Shown here: piece after piece, positions 1 to 12,208 of the stretch
Layout: every line of letters starts with the position of its first letter
Position numbering within the stretch: position 1 is the first letter of the stretch
Origin: Chryseobacterium camelliae
GTDB lineage: Bacteria; Bacteroidota; Bacteroidia; Flavobacteriales; Weeksellaceae
Direction: 5' to 3'
Assembly: GCF_030818575.1 (NCBI RefSeq)
Contig: NZ_JAUTAL010000001.1
Coordinates: forward strand, 1-64,000
DNA length: 64,000 nt
The notes under the pieces: model-generated
Databases searched by the model: none
What the model was told of the DNA's origin: nothing
The model's input: the letters and a program-made list of their open reading frames with translations, nothing else
Translations under genes and position numbers: made by a program

Positions 1-479
1 ATAAGAGATAAGTGATTCGAGTTTATTGCTGGGATATACAGATAGTTTCTTTAGATTACAGTATATAGTAGGATATTAGATATATCTTTTTTCTGATTAG
101 TTATTATTTTCCTGGATCTATTTTTCCATTGATTCTTAGTTTTACTACTTTCCATCTTTTAAGAATATTCTGGATTGCCTTTTCTTTATTTTATACTCAT
201 AAGTAATTAATAATTGTCTGCTGGCATTTAATCATAATACCTGTGCATAATACTTGTCCATTGTCTTATCCACTACTTATGACTTACAACCTATTACTCA
301 TCACTCATCGCTTATCACTTATCTTTCATAACTCATAACTGATAACTTATCACTCATTACCTGTGTAGTGCCTCAATGTGGATAAGTATGTTATTCTTTG
401 TAAGTAATGGTATTCCAGTGTTCTATGGGCTCTATTTTCCCACAGTGTAAAATAAATATGAACTTTATGTTAAATAAAT
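1..479. other. Non-coding region upstream of the rRNA operon
   Basis: No credible gene is visible on either strand in this AT-rich stretch. Its centre (about 275-360) holds a run of degenerate words such as TTACTCAT, CACTCATC, ATAACTCATAACT and TATCACTCATTAC. Related words recur at 5940-5975, 6490-6545 and on both sides of the four-helix-bundle gene near 41.6-42.06 kb. The copies drift in both sequence and spacing, so this is not a CRISPR array or a clean tandem repeat. Confidence 0.6.
275..360. repeat. Degenerate ACTCATTACTCAT-type word repeat
   Basis: About ten short overlapping variants of the word [A/T]TTACTCAT or ATAACTCAT run in a row with irregular spacing. The same words appear on the opposite strand just after the 23S gene (TAATGAGTAAT) and flank the S23-family gene near 41.6-42.06 kb. 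I see the repetition directly; its origin and role are unknown. Confidence 0.6.
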
Positions 480-511
480 TTGGAAGATGTAGTTAGTAGT
501 TTCTATCTTTG
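480..511 (+). promoter_or_regulatory. rRNA operon promoter candidate P1
   Basis: TTG at 480-482 and TATCTTTG at 504-511 are separated by 21 bases. This matches the Bacteroidota housekeeping promoter pattern (TTG, about 17-23 bases, TAnnTTTG). It is the most distal of three such pairs upstream of the 16S gene. Confidence 0.55.
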
Positions 512-640
512 CCCCACTGAAAACGAGAGTAGATCAGTAGCGCAGAAGAGCTTTTAGATAAGCGGTATCATTTTATTAGGACTACTTTAAAGAGGTGCAT
601 GTATAACGGATTATACTTTAAAAACTTTTTCAGAAAAAAG

Positions 641-670
641 TTGCGGGGAATAAAAAGTTTTGTATCTTTG
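641..670 (+). promoter_or_regulatory. rRNA operon promoter candidate P2
   Basis: TTG at 641-643 and TATCTTTG at 663-670 are separated by 19 bases, a good match to the Bacteroidota promoter pattern. The box is followed by a short inverted pair, CCCC then GGGG, at about 675-688. Start of transcription is expected near 676. Confidence 0.6.
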
Positions 671-766
671 CAGTCCCCAATTGCGGGGAGCGCAGGAGTA
701 GGTTGATAGAGTGTTAAGAGCGGGTTAAGGTTAAGAAAAAAAACTTTAAAATTTCTTTCAAAACAT

Positions 767-797
767 TTGGTCATTAAAAAATAAAGTTTTACTTTTG
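767..797 (+). promoter_or_regulatory. rRNA operon promoter candidate P3
   Basis: TTG at 767-769 and TACTTTTG at 790-797 are separated by 20 bases. This is the promoter candidate closest to the 16S gene and lies upstream of the boxA-like element at 863-875. Confidence 0.6.
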
Positions 798-862
798 CAC
801 TCGCAAATACGGAATGAAACACTGACAGAAAGAAGTAGTTTTGTATAAAGCGGAAGAAATGA

Positions 863-875
863 AGATCATTGACAT
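863..875 (+). promoter_or_regulatory. boxA-like antitermination element before 16S
   Basis: AGATCATTGACAT lies about 70 bases before the 16S gene and is repeated identically at 3106-3118 before the 23S gene. It resembles the E. coli boxA core (GCTCTTTAACA), which recruits the Nus antitermination complex in rRNA leaders. The duplicate position ahead of both large rRNAs supports this reading; the function is inferred. Confidence 0.5.
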
Positions 876-943
876 ACAATATAACAACCAAGTAAGGAAA
901 AAACTAAAGCGTTAAAAAACTTTGAGTGAGTCAAGACAAACAT

Positions 944-2460
<1,517 letters not shown>

Positions 2461-2733
2461 TAGAGCGTCTTTCGGGACGATAAACAAAATTAGTGTCTTA
2501 ATGACACAAGAACTTACTTAAAGTTCAAGCTTTAGTTTTTTTATTGGTTGCTATATATAATAGATGAATGATAATCGATGAGTGATGAAAACATCACTAA
2601 TCAGCCATCAATTACCTATTATATAAAATATAAACCCACTAGAAATTAGTAACGGGAAAGAGATTGAGAAATGAAAGAAGGTAATGCGGTATGAAAATAT
2701 CAATTATTACTGATCAATCATCACTCATAACAG

Positions 2734-2807
2734 AGTCTCGTAGCTCAGCTGGTTAGAGCGCTACACTGATAATGTAGAGGTCGGCAGTTCGAGCCTGCCC
2801 GAGACTA
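2734..2807 (+). tRNA. tRNA-Ile (anticodon GAT)
   Basis: A full cloverleaf can be drawn. The acceptor AGTCTCG pairs with CGAGACT, the D arm is GCTCAGCTGGTTAGAGC, the anticodon stem CTACA/TGTAG encloses loop CTGATAA (anticodon GAT), and the T arm contains GTTCGAG. The discriminator base is A and CCA is not encoded. It lies in the 16S-23S spacer, the standard location. Confidence 0.95.
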
Positions 2808-2810
2808 CTA

Positions 2811-2905
2811 ATTATAGGGAATTATAGATTATAAATTATAGATTTTAGAATATAACGCAAGTTTGATTTAAAATTTATAATCTAGAATTTAAAATTTCTA
2901 CTAGA
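2811..2905. repeat. AT-rich degenerate repeat between the two tRNAs
   Basis: The spacer between tRNA-Ile and tRNA-Ala is made of drifting copies of ATTATAGATT, AAATTATAGA and TCTAGAATTTAAAATTT. It contains no gene. A similar short repeat (three ATCTAAA units) sits just before the gene at 23735. Confidence 0.45.
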
Positions 2906-2979
2906 GGGGAATTAGCTCAGCTGGCTAGAGCGCCTGCCTTGCACGCAGGAGGTCAAGGGTTCGACTCCCTTATTCTCCA
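2906..2979 (+). tRNA. tRNA-Ala (anticodon TGC)
   Basis: Cloverleaf: acceptor GGGGAAT pairs with ATTCTCC (one G-T pair), the D arm is GCTCAGCTGGCTAGAGC, the anticodon stem CCTGC/GCAGG encloses the TGC anticodon, and the T arm contains GTTCGAC. The discriminator base is A and CCA is not encoded. Second tRNA of the rRNA spacer. Confidence 0.95.
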
Positions 2980-3034
2980 CGGATTATACGAAGTACGTGA
3001 GTACAAGAGTATAATGTAAGCGGGTAATAAAAGG

Positions 3035-3078
3035 ATATGTGTATTCTACATAATGACGGAGCCGTCATTAATACATAT
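3035..3078. repeat. Long hairpin in the tRNA-Ala to 23S spacer
   Basis: ATATGTGTATT (3035-3045) can pair with AATACATAT (3070-3078), and inside it AATGACGG (3052-3059) pairs perfectly with CCGTCATT (3062-3069). The result is a two-tier hairpin. It may be a processing structure of the precursor rRNA or a small palindromic insert. Confidence 0.5.
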
Positions 3079-3105
3079 TACTTGATTACTTAATTACAAG
3101 CAAAA

Positions 3106-3118
3106 AGATCATTGACAT
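3106..3118 (+). promoter_or_regulatory. boxA-like element before 23S
   Basis: The sequence AGATCATTGACAT is identical to the element at 863-875 ahead of 16S. A second boxA before the 23S gene matches the arrangement in E. coli rRNA operons. Confidence 0.5.
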
Positions 3119-3184
3119 TAACGGTAAAGACATCACAAAGAGAAAACCGAGCACTTATAAGTGCTTGAGTAACCTAAAAATAGG

Positions 3185-5937
<2,753 letters not shown>

Positions 5938-5990
5938 ATTCATAAGTAATGAGTAATAGGTAATGAGCAATCATGCTTATCATAACTTAG
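5938..5990. repeat. TAATGAGTAAT word repeat after 23S
   Basis: Directly after the 23S gene come AAGTAATGAGTAATAGG, TAATGAGCAATC and related words. They are reverse complements of the family at 275-360. The repeat lies in the 23S-5S spacer and so is probably transcribed with the precursor rRNA. Confidence 0.55.
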
Positions 5991-6054
5991 CTTAAGTATT
6001 TATAAGTGCGCTACTGGTTTTGCCTTTGTGATGAAATTTACCGATAAAAAGCAG

Positions 6055-6108
6055 TATGCTTTATGCTGTAAGCCTTATGCTTATAGCCTACTGCCTACAG
6101 CTATATAC
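6055..6108. repeat. TATGCTTTATGC word repeat before 5S
   Basis: Variants of TTATGCTTATAGCC, TTATGCTGTAAGCC and TACTGCCTACAGC follow one another in the 23S-5S spacer. This is a second degenerate word type, different from the TAATGAG type. No coding sequence is present. Confidence 0.45.
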
Positions 6109-6114
6109 AACCTT

Positions 6115-6222
<108 letters not shown>

Positions 6223-6229
6223 TTTTTTT

Positions 6230-6262
6230 AAACCTCATACAGCAATGTGTGAGGTTTTTTTG
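6230..6262 (+). terminator. Terminator of the rRNA operon
   Basis: An 11-base stem, AAACCTCATAC with GTGTGAGGTTT and a short loop, is followed by a T-run. Confidence 0.85.
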
Positions 6263-6605
6263 TGCCCTGAAGTCAGGGAGGACAAAAGAGCCAAGAGCCA
6301 AGACACAAGAATCAAGAGTCAAGAACCAGGACTCTACTCTATGATCTAAAGAGAAGGTTAGATAGTAGTTAACCGGATTCAGGAGAAATAGATATTGATG
6401 TCTGTACTTCCTGAATTGAGAAGAATGATTTAAGAAAGATAAATAATAAATAGAAAGATGTTAGTAAAATCCTCTTCTACATCCTACAATCACCCACTAT
6501 ACTTATTACCCATTACTTATTACTCATAACTCATAACTAATAACTCTAAGACCCTAACACTCTCCGACTCTCAAACTCTATCTCACTCAAGCTCTGAATC
6601 ACATA
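6263..6605. repeat. Non-coding spacer with three degenerate word repeats
   Basis: No gene is seen. At 6282-6335 AAGAGCCAAGA, ACACAAGAATC and AAGAGTCAAGAACC follow each other. At 6490-6545 TTACCCATTACTTATTACTCATAACTC belongs to the TAATGAG family. At 6545-6595 ACTCTCCGACTCTC and AAACTCTATCTCACTC form a third word type. Three unrelated drifting word repeats side by side is unusual. Confidence 0.5.
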
Positions 6606-6632
6606 TAAAAAAGCCCTGCAATAAGCAAGGCC
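6606..6632 (-). terminator. Terminator of the acyl-CoA carboxylase gene
   Basis: On the minus strand GCCTTGC pairs with GCAGGGC (7 pairs, one G-T), followed by TTTTTT. It lies 23 bases beyond the stop codon of the gene ending at 6655. Confidence 0.8.
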
Positions 6633-6654
6633 AATATCAATAAAGTATTATCAT

Positions 6655-8283
6655 TTAAACCTGGATGACTCCCAGATTAAATTTTTCCGTGATAGGAGCA
6701 TGATCAGCTGCCTCTATGCCCATGGAAATCCATTTCCGGGTATCTACAGGGTTGATGATCGCATCCGTCCATAAACGCGCTGCTGCGTAGGTAGCCTCAG
6801 TCTGTTTCTGATACTTTTTAGAAATAGAGTCTACCAGTTCCTTATGCTCTTCTTCAGAAATGACTTTTCCCTGCTTTTTAAGGGTAGATTCCTGGATCTG
6901 GGCCAAAACCTTAGCGGCTTGGGCACCACCCATTACAGCCAGATCTGCCCATGGCCAGGCAACGATTAACCGTGGGTCATAGGCTTTTCCACACATCGCA
7001 TAATTTCCGGCTCCGTATGAATTTCCGGTAATGACTGTAAACTTGGGAACAACCGAATTAGCAACAGCATTCACCATCTTTGCACCGTCCTTAATAATGC
7101 CTCCGTGTTCAGATTTGGAGCCCACCATAAATCCTGTTACGTCCTGCAGGAAAACCAGGGGAATCTTTCTCTGGTTACAGTTGGCAATAAACCGGGTTGC
7201 CTTATCAGCAGAATCGGAATAAATAACTCCTCCGAACTGCATCTCACCTTTACCGTTTTTCACCATCTTTCTTTGGTTCGCAACGATACCAACGGACCAT
7301 CCGTCTATTCGTGCCGTAGCACAGATAATGCTTTTCCCGTAATCCGGTTTATATTCTTCGTATTCTGACTGGTCAACAAGACATTTGATGATATCATAAG
7401 TATCATATTGTTCCGCACGGGAAACAGGCATGATTCCGAAGATATTTTCCGGATTTTCCTTAGGGAGAAAACTTTCAATACGGTCAAAACCTGTTTTTTC
7501 ATTGCTGCCGATAGACTTCATGATTTTCTTGATCCTGTTCAGGGCATCCTGGTCATCTTTAGCCTTATAATCCGTAACGCCGGAAATAGAGCAATGGGTA
7601 GTAGCTCCTCCTAAAGTTTCGTTATCAATACTTTCACCAATAGCCGCTTTCACAAGGTAGCTTCCTGCAAGGAAGATGGATCCCGTTTTATCAACGATCA
7701 TCGCCTCATCACTCATGATCGGAAGATAGGCTCCTCCGGCAACACAGCTGCCCATTACGGCAGAGATCTGGATGATTCCCATAGAACTCATCTTCGCATT
7801 ATTCCTAAAGATTCTGCCGAAATGTTCCTTATCCGGAAAGATTTCATCCTGCATAGGTAGGTAAACACCGGCTGAATCAACCAGGTAAATAATCGGCAGT
7901 TTATTTTCCATGGCAATCTCCTGTGCACGCAGGTTTTTCTTACCTGTAATTGGAAACCATGCGCCGGCTTTTACAGATGCATCGTTAGCTACAATGATGC
8001 ACTGCCTCCCGGAAACATAGCCCATAACTACGACAACACCGCCGCTAGGGCAGCCTCCGTGCTCCTCGTACATTTCATACCCGGCAAAGGCACCGATCTC
8101 TATAGAATCTGAATTTTTATCAAGAAGATATTCAACCCTTTCACGAGCCGTCATTTTTCCTTCTTCACGAAGCTTCTGAAGTCTTTTTTCGCCACCGCCT
8201 TTTTTTATTTCGGACAGCAGACGGTTGATTTCAGAAAGCTTTAACCTGTTCTGATCTTCTCTCTTATTAAATTCAATGTCCAT
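6655..8283 (-). CDS. Acyl-CoA carboxylase, carboxyltransferase (beta) subunit
   Basis: The 542-residue product is the carboxyltransferase subunit of a biotin-dependent acyl-CoA carboxylase, which moves CO2 from biotin to an acyl-CoA. Two crotonase-like halves are visible. The N-terminal half has VDSAGVYLPMQDE and CVAGGAYLPIMSDEA; the C-terminal half has FLQDVTGFMVG and NSYGAGNYAMCGKAYDPR. Its length and motifs fit methylcrotonyl-CoA or propionyl-CoA carboxylase beta chains better than acetyl-CoA carboxylase AccD. No biotin carboxylase or biotin carrier gene lies nearby, so its partner must be elsewhere. The leader before ATG is A-rich without a Shine-Dalgarno sequence. Whether the substrate is methylcrotonyl- or propionyl-CoA cannot be decided here. 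Confidence 0.9.
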   Translation of the reverse strand: MDIEFNKREDQNRLKLSEINRLLSEIKKGGGEKRLQKLREEGKMTARERVEYLLDKNSDSIEIGAFAGYEMYEEHGGCPSGGVVVVMGYVSGRQCIIVANDASVKAGAWFPITGKKNLRAQEIAMENKLPIIYLVDSAGVYLPMQDEIFPDKEHFGRIFRNNAKMSSMGIIQISAVMGSCVAGGAYLPIMSDEAMIVDKTGSIFLAGSYLVKAAIGESIDNETLGGATTHCSISGVTDYKAKDDQDALNRIKKIMKSIGSNEKTGFDRIESFLPKENPENIFGIMPVSRAEQYDTYDIIKCLVDQSEYEEYKPDYGKSIICATARIDGWSVGIVANQRKMVKNGKGEMQFGGVIYSDSADKATRFIANCNQRKIPLVFLQDVTGFMVGSKSEHGGIIKDGAKMVNAVANSVVPKFTVITGNSYGAGNYAMCGKAYDPRLIVAWPWADLAVMGGAQAAKVLAQIQESTLKKQGKVISEEEHKELVDSISKKYQKQTEATYAAARLWTDAIINPVDTRKWISMGIEAADHAPITEKFNLGVIQV

Positions 8284-8435
8284 AAATTTCTATTTTGTTG
8301 CCTAAAGATACTATTTTTCAAAGAAAATTATGACGAAATAAAACAGTTGTTTAATTTGTTGGTTATCAGAATTTTGTGAAATTTTTAACAAAATATTGTT
8401 TTTAAGTGAATGTTTTTTTTTCTAACTTTACATCA

Positions 8436-8543
8436 GAGGAAATAAGAGGTGATTCTCTTGCAGTACTCTAAGTTCCTAGTTTATTTTTTTAATAGTTTAT
8501 TATTTGAAGGCCCTGAAAGTTGAACAAATTTTCAGGGTTTTTT
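8436..8543 (+). ncRNA. Candidate small RNA with its own terminator
   Basis: Between two minus-strand genes there is a plus-strand rho-independent terminator: CCCTGAAA (8511-8518) pairs with TTTCAGGG (8530-8537) and is followed by six T. No plus-strand gene precedes it. Upstream lies a promoter-like TAACTTTA (8423-8430) with a TTG at 8396-8398. The predicted transcript folds further: AGGAA (8437-8441) with TTCCT (8473-8477) enclosing AAGAG (8444-8448) with CTCTT (8455-8459). I do not recognise a known RNA family. The T-run overlaps the terC stop codon. Confidence 0.45.
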
Positions 8544-9348
8544 ATTGCTCTCCGGAGGATCCGGCATTTTTCTTCATTTTTGTATTAAAGAATTCTACCA
8601 TTAAAGAAAAGAAAATGGCAAAGTAAAGATAACCTTTAGGAATGGTTCCTACTTCCTGTCCGAAAAGGCTGAAATGTCCCATATGAGAAGCTTCTGCCAA
8701 AAGCATGACACCAATTAAAATCAGAAATGAAAGACCGAGGATCTGTATCGTAGGATGCCCGTTGACGAACCGGCTTACCGGCCCTGAAAAGAGCATCATA
8801 ATAGCAATAGAAATAATGACCGCAAAAATCATGATCACCAGTGCTCCGGTATTTCCGAATTCTTTAAAACTGACCAGCCCAACTGCCGTAAGGATACTAT
8901 CAAAAGAAAAGACAATATTGAGCAGGGCTATCTGGAACACCGATCCCCAAAGTGAAGTAGTTTTTGCTGAAAGGTGCATTTCTTCATCGCCCTCTATCTT
9001 ATGATGAATTTCAGACACCGATTTATACAGCAGGAATAATCCACCCAGGAAAATAATGATCGACTGTCCGGTAATATATCCGTGAAACCACGACCATTCT
9101 AGATTAACAAGAGGCTGGTTGAGCTGTACCACCCATCTGATGCCGAATAACAAAGCGATTCTGAAAATCATGGCCAGGAAAAGACCGGTATTGCGTACTT
9201 TACGCTGGTCTTTCGGATCAATTCTGTTCGAAACAATCGAGATAAACACGATATTATCTATGCCCAATACAATTTCCAGAAAAGTAAGTGTCAGCAGCGC
9301 AAACCAGGCATTGGCGGATGAAAACACCTCTAAAAACTCCATAGGCAT
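8542..9348 (-). CDS. TerC family integral membrane protein
   Basis: The 268-residue protein has about seven hydrophobic segments and the TerC hallmarks: EIVLGIDNIVFI near residue 25 and a second acidic motif FSFDSILTAVGL in a later helix. TerC proteins are linked to metal-ion handling (manganese export, tellurite resistance) at the inner membrane. The exact ion is not predictable. The start used is ATG at 9348; a second ATG two codons later is equally possible. It is divergent from the EamA transporter at 9435 and has no minus-strand terminator of its own. The hairpin beyond its stop points the other way (see 8436-8543). Confidence 0.88.
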   Translation of the reverse strand: MPMEFLEVFSSANAWFALLTLTFLEIVLGIDNIVFISIVSNRIDPKDQRKVRNTGLFLAMIFRIALLFGIRWVVQLNQPLVNLEWSWFHGYITGQSIIIFLGGLFLLYKSVSEIHHKIEGDEEMHLSAKTTSLWGSVFQIALLNIVFSFDSILTAVGLVSFKEFGNTGALVIMIFAVIISIAIMMLFSGPVSRFVNGHPTIQILGLSFLILIGVMLLAEASHMGHFSLFGQEVGTIPKGYLYFAIFFSLMVEFFNTKMKKNAGSSGEQ

Positions 9349-9400
9349 ATTTATTTATAGTAAAGTTAGGCTTTTTTTAAAGATTTATAAAAGCGATTCG

Positions 9401-9408
9401 TAAATTTG
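9401..9408 (+). promoter_or_regulatory. Promoter -7 box for the EamA operon
   Basis: TAAATTTG matches the Bacteroidota TAnnTTTG box exactly and lies 26 bases before the ATG at 9435. No clear TTG at the -33 position. Confidence 0.5.
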
Positions 9409-9434
9409 CATGTTAAAATTTAAAGAGAGGATGT

Positions 9435-10331
9435 ATGCATAAATTAGCGCTTTTCAGGTTGCATTTAATTGTGTTTTTATGGGGATTTACTGCTATTCTG
9501 GGAAAGCTCATCCATGCCAATGCCCAAAATCTGGTGTTCTACCGCATGCTCTTTGCCGCGATATTTCTGTTCGCGTTTATCAGGATTTACAAGAAAGAAA
9601 GTATTAAAGTTACGAAAAAGCTGTTCTTTCAGCTGGCAGCTATTGGATTTGCGATGGCAGTGCACTGGTTTTGCTTCTTCCATTCCATAAAGGTATCTAA
9701 TGTATCGATTGCCTTAAGCTGTCTTTCCTTATCAACATTATTCGCATCCATTCTGGAGCCCGTTATTTTTAAAAGGAAAATAGATGTTTCGGAAGTCGTT
9801 ATGGGAATTGTGATTGTGGCCTGCATCCTTCTGATTTTTAAAACTGAATTCCAGTATAAGGAAGGCATATTTTATGGCGTGCTCTGCGCTATTTTCGGAA
9901 CTATATTTTCAGTCTTCAATGGTAAAATGTTTGGAAAAACGAGTTCAGGGAATATTATTTTTTACGAAATTTTCTGTGGTTGGGCTATATTATTGATATT
10001 TTATTCCTTTTCCGGGCAAATTTTTCAACTCAATGAAATAAATTACCGCGATCTTGCGTTAATAGCCTTGTTGGCCAGTGTTTTCACAGCTTTCCCAATG
10101 CTCGAATCGGTAAACCTGATGAAGTATATATCGCCATTCACGCTAATTTTAACAGTTAATTTAGAACCGGTTTACGGAATTATACTAGCTTTTTTTATCT
10201 TTGGCGAATCAGAGCATATGAGTTCTATATTTTATATTGCATCCGGAGTCATGATCCTTGCGATTGTAGCCAACGGATTCATTAAAGCTAAGAAACAGAG
10301 AAAATTAATTAAGCATAAGCATCAATCTTAA
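9435..10331 (+). CDS. EamA family transporter (drug/metabolite type)
   Basis: The 298-residue inner-membrane protein has about ten transmembrane helices in two repeated EamA halves. The typical features are the WGFTAILGKLI start of the first half and the GIILAFFIFGE segment near the end of the second. The family exports small metabolites or amino acids; no substrate can be assigned. The gene ends one base before the ATG of the PorV-like gene at 10333, so the two are probably cotranscribed, although the functional link is unclear. Confidence 0.88.
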   Translation: MHKLALFRLHLIVFLWGFTAILGKLIHANAQNLVFYRMLFAAIFLFAFIRIYKKESIKVTKKLFFQLAAIGFAMAVHWFCFFHSIKVSNVSIALSCLSLSTLFASILEPVIFKRKIDVSEVVMGIVIVACILLIFKTEFQYKEGIFYGVLCAIFGTIFSVFNGKMFGKTSSGNIIFYEIFCGWAILLIFYSFSGQIFQLNEINYRDLALIALLASVFTAFPMLESVNLMKYISPFTLILTVNLEPVYGIILAFFIFGESEHMSSIFYIASGVMILAIVANGFIKAKKQRKLIKHKHQS

Positions 10332-10332
10332 G

Positions 10333-11412
10333 ATGAAAAAATATTTACTATTTATGTTTTCCCTCCTGTTTGGGATGGCCCAATCCCAGATCATCAGGAA
10401 GTATTCCAATGAATTCCTTAATATCGGGGCCGGCGCAAGGGGCTTAGCTATGGGGGGAGCAGTAATTTCCAACCAGGATGATGTTTATTCACCGATGTGG
10501 AACCCTGCAGGGATGATGGCAATCGAACGGGACTGGCAGGGAGCTGCAATGCACGCCGAGTATTTTGAATCCATTGCCAAATATGACTACCTTGCGTATG
10601 CTAAAGTCCTTGAGACAGGTGTTTTCGGAGTTTCAGTCGTAAGGCTGGGAGTAGATAATATCCTGAACACTACCCAGCTTATTGATACAGAAGGTAATAT
10701 AGATTATGATAAGATCACGAAATTTTCCCAGTCAGACTATGCCGCGATTCTATCTTATGCCTTTAATCCGGCAGGAAATCCAAAGCTGGATGTCGGGATC
10801 AATGCTAAAATCGTATACAGGAATGTAGGTAAATTTGCGAGTGGTTACGGATTCGGGTTTGACGTAGGTGCCATTTATAAAGCAGACAACGGATGGAGAT
10901 ATGGAGGGATGCTCCGTGATGCCACCACAACCGTGAACTTCTGGAGCATTAACCAGAAAGAATTGTCAACAGTGGTTAACGGGGAAGAGTTCAACCCTGC
11001 TCCCAAAGACAAGATGGAACTTACGATGCCTAAACTCAATGTTGGAGCAAGTAAAAAATTTGATTTCAGCAGTAATATCTATGTGCTACCTGAAGCTGGG
11101 TTAAACATCGACTTTGCAAGGACAGCAGCATTGGTTTCTACAGATTTTGCCAGCATCACACCATATGCCGGAGCTGAACTGGGATATCAGAAAATGATCT
11201 TTGTGAGGCTTGGGGTCAACAGGTTCCAGTCGATCACAGATATAGAAGATCTGAAAAGGAAAGTTTCGTTCCAGCCGAGTGCAGGGATCGGGATCCGCTA
11301 CAGAGGCCTTACCCTGGATTATGCCATCACCAATTCCGGGATAGGCGGTTCCAATTTTTACTCTAATTTCTTTTCCCTGAAACTGGATATGGGAGAATTC
11401 AGAAATGATTAA
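10333..11412 (+). CDS. PorV/PorQ family outer-membrane protein
   Basis: The 359-residue protein has a signal peptide (MKKYLLFMFSLLFGMAQSQ) and the family signature NIGAGARGLAMGGAVIS, followed by DVYSPMWNPAG. The rest alternates short amphipathic strands, as in a 14-strand FadL-like beta-barrel. PorV and PorQ are barrel proteins of the type IX secretion system; many paralogues have unknown roles. With no other secretion-system gene adjacent, I call the family and not PorV itself. It starts one base after the EamA stop and is followed after 14 bases by a secreted protein, so the three form one unit. Confidence 0.8.
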   Translation: MKKYLLFMFSLLFGMAQSQIIRKYSNEFLNIGAGARGLAMGGAVISNQDDVYSPMWNPAGMMAIERDWQGAAMHAEYFESIAKYDYLAYAKVLETGVFGVSVVRLGVDNILNTTQLIDTEGNIDYDKITKFSQSDYAAILSYAFNPAGNPKLDVGINAKIVYRNVGKFASGYGFGFDVGAIYKADNGWRYGGMLRDATTTVNFWSINQKELSTVVNGEEFNPAPKDKMELTMPKLNVGASKKFDFSSNIYVLPEAGLNIDFARTAALVSTDFASITPYAGAELGYQKMIFVRLGVNRFQSITDIEDLKRKVSFQPSAGIGIRYRGLTLDYAITNSGIGGSNFYSNFFSLKLDMGEFRND

Positions 11413-11426
11413 TTAAGCCAAACCAT

Positions 11427-12179
11427 ATGAAAAAGATTATACTCATCACAGCAACGATATGTTCTGCCCTGACATTCGGGCAGAAAGTTTCAGATTTCAG
11501 ATACGTTTCAGTACCTCAGAAATTTCAGACCTTCAAGAACAGCTTCGGATTGGAAGGCCTACTGTCTAAAATACTGAAAGGAAAGAAATATGTAGTCCTG
11601 TCCGGTGATCAGAATTCCTGGCCGGCAGAATTGAAAGCCAATCCATGTCAGGTGATCAATGCAGATGTCATCAATGATAAAAGCTTACTGAGAAATAAGG
11701 TAATCCTTGCTTTTAAGGATTGCAACGGGAAAACCGTACTTGAATCAAAAGGGACCTCTATGATCAAGGAATTTGAAGAAGGATTTCCTGATGCTCTACA
11801 GCAAGCTGTAAAAACTGTTGCTGTCTCCAATCCTGTTGAGCAGATCAATATAGTGAGTAATGTGCAATCAGAAAAACCTGTTGCCGCAAACAACGTTTCT
11901 GAGCCTGTAACAGCATCAGCCAGCTCAGGAACCGTGAAGTATACCAATGGCAAAATTTCCCTGCAGAAAATACAGATTGATGACAGTCAGTTCATTCTTG
12001 CTGAGCCAAACAGCTCTATTCCTTATGCAACCTTTAAGGCAACAACAAAAACGGATGTTTTCAGGGTGAAGCTGCAAAATGGCAGCTCAACGATCGGATA
12101 TGTTGAAAATGGTACCATCACCATTGAGATTCCGAAGGAAAACGGAGATGTCGTAAAAGAAGTATTCATACAAAAATAA
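11427..12179 (+). CDS. Unrecognised secreted protein downstream of the PorV-like gene
   Basis: The 250-residue protein starts with a clear signal peptide (MKKIILITATICSALTFGQ), so it is exported. Residues 20-125 form one globular-looking segment. A Ser/Ala/Val-rich linker follows at about residues 140-170, then a beta-rich C-terminal part of about 80 residues. I recognise no family. It lies 14 bases after the PorV-like gene and ends in a strong terminator, so it is the last gene of that operon. A periplasmic or surface partner of the barrel is possible but is only inferred from position. Confidence 0.75.
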   Translation: MKKIILITATICSALTFGQKVSDFRYVSVPQKFQTFKNSFGLEGLLSKILKGKKYVVLSGDQNSWPAELKANPCQVINADVINDKSLLRNKVILAFKDCNGKTVLESKGTSMIKEFEEGFPDALQQAVKTVAVSNPVEQINIVSNVQSEKPVAANNVSEPVTASASSGTVKYTNGKISLQKIQIDDSQFILAEPNSSIPYATFKATTKTDVFRVKLQNGSSTIGYVENGTITIEIPKENGDVVKEVFIQK

Positions 12180-12183
12180 ATAG

Positions 12184-12206
12184 AGCCGGAAATTTTCCGG
12201 CTTTTA
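12184..12206 (+). terminator. Terminator after the PorV-like operon
   Basis: GCCGGAAA pairs with TTTTCCGGC and is followed by TTTTATTTT. It sits between the convergent ends of this operon and uvrC. Confidence 0.85.
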
Positions 12207-12208
12207 TT

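Noticed and set aside
275..360. Possible CRISPR array before the rRNA operon
   Set aside because: Units are 7-12 bases, drift in sequence and have no constant spacers; no cas genes are present.
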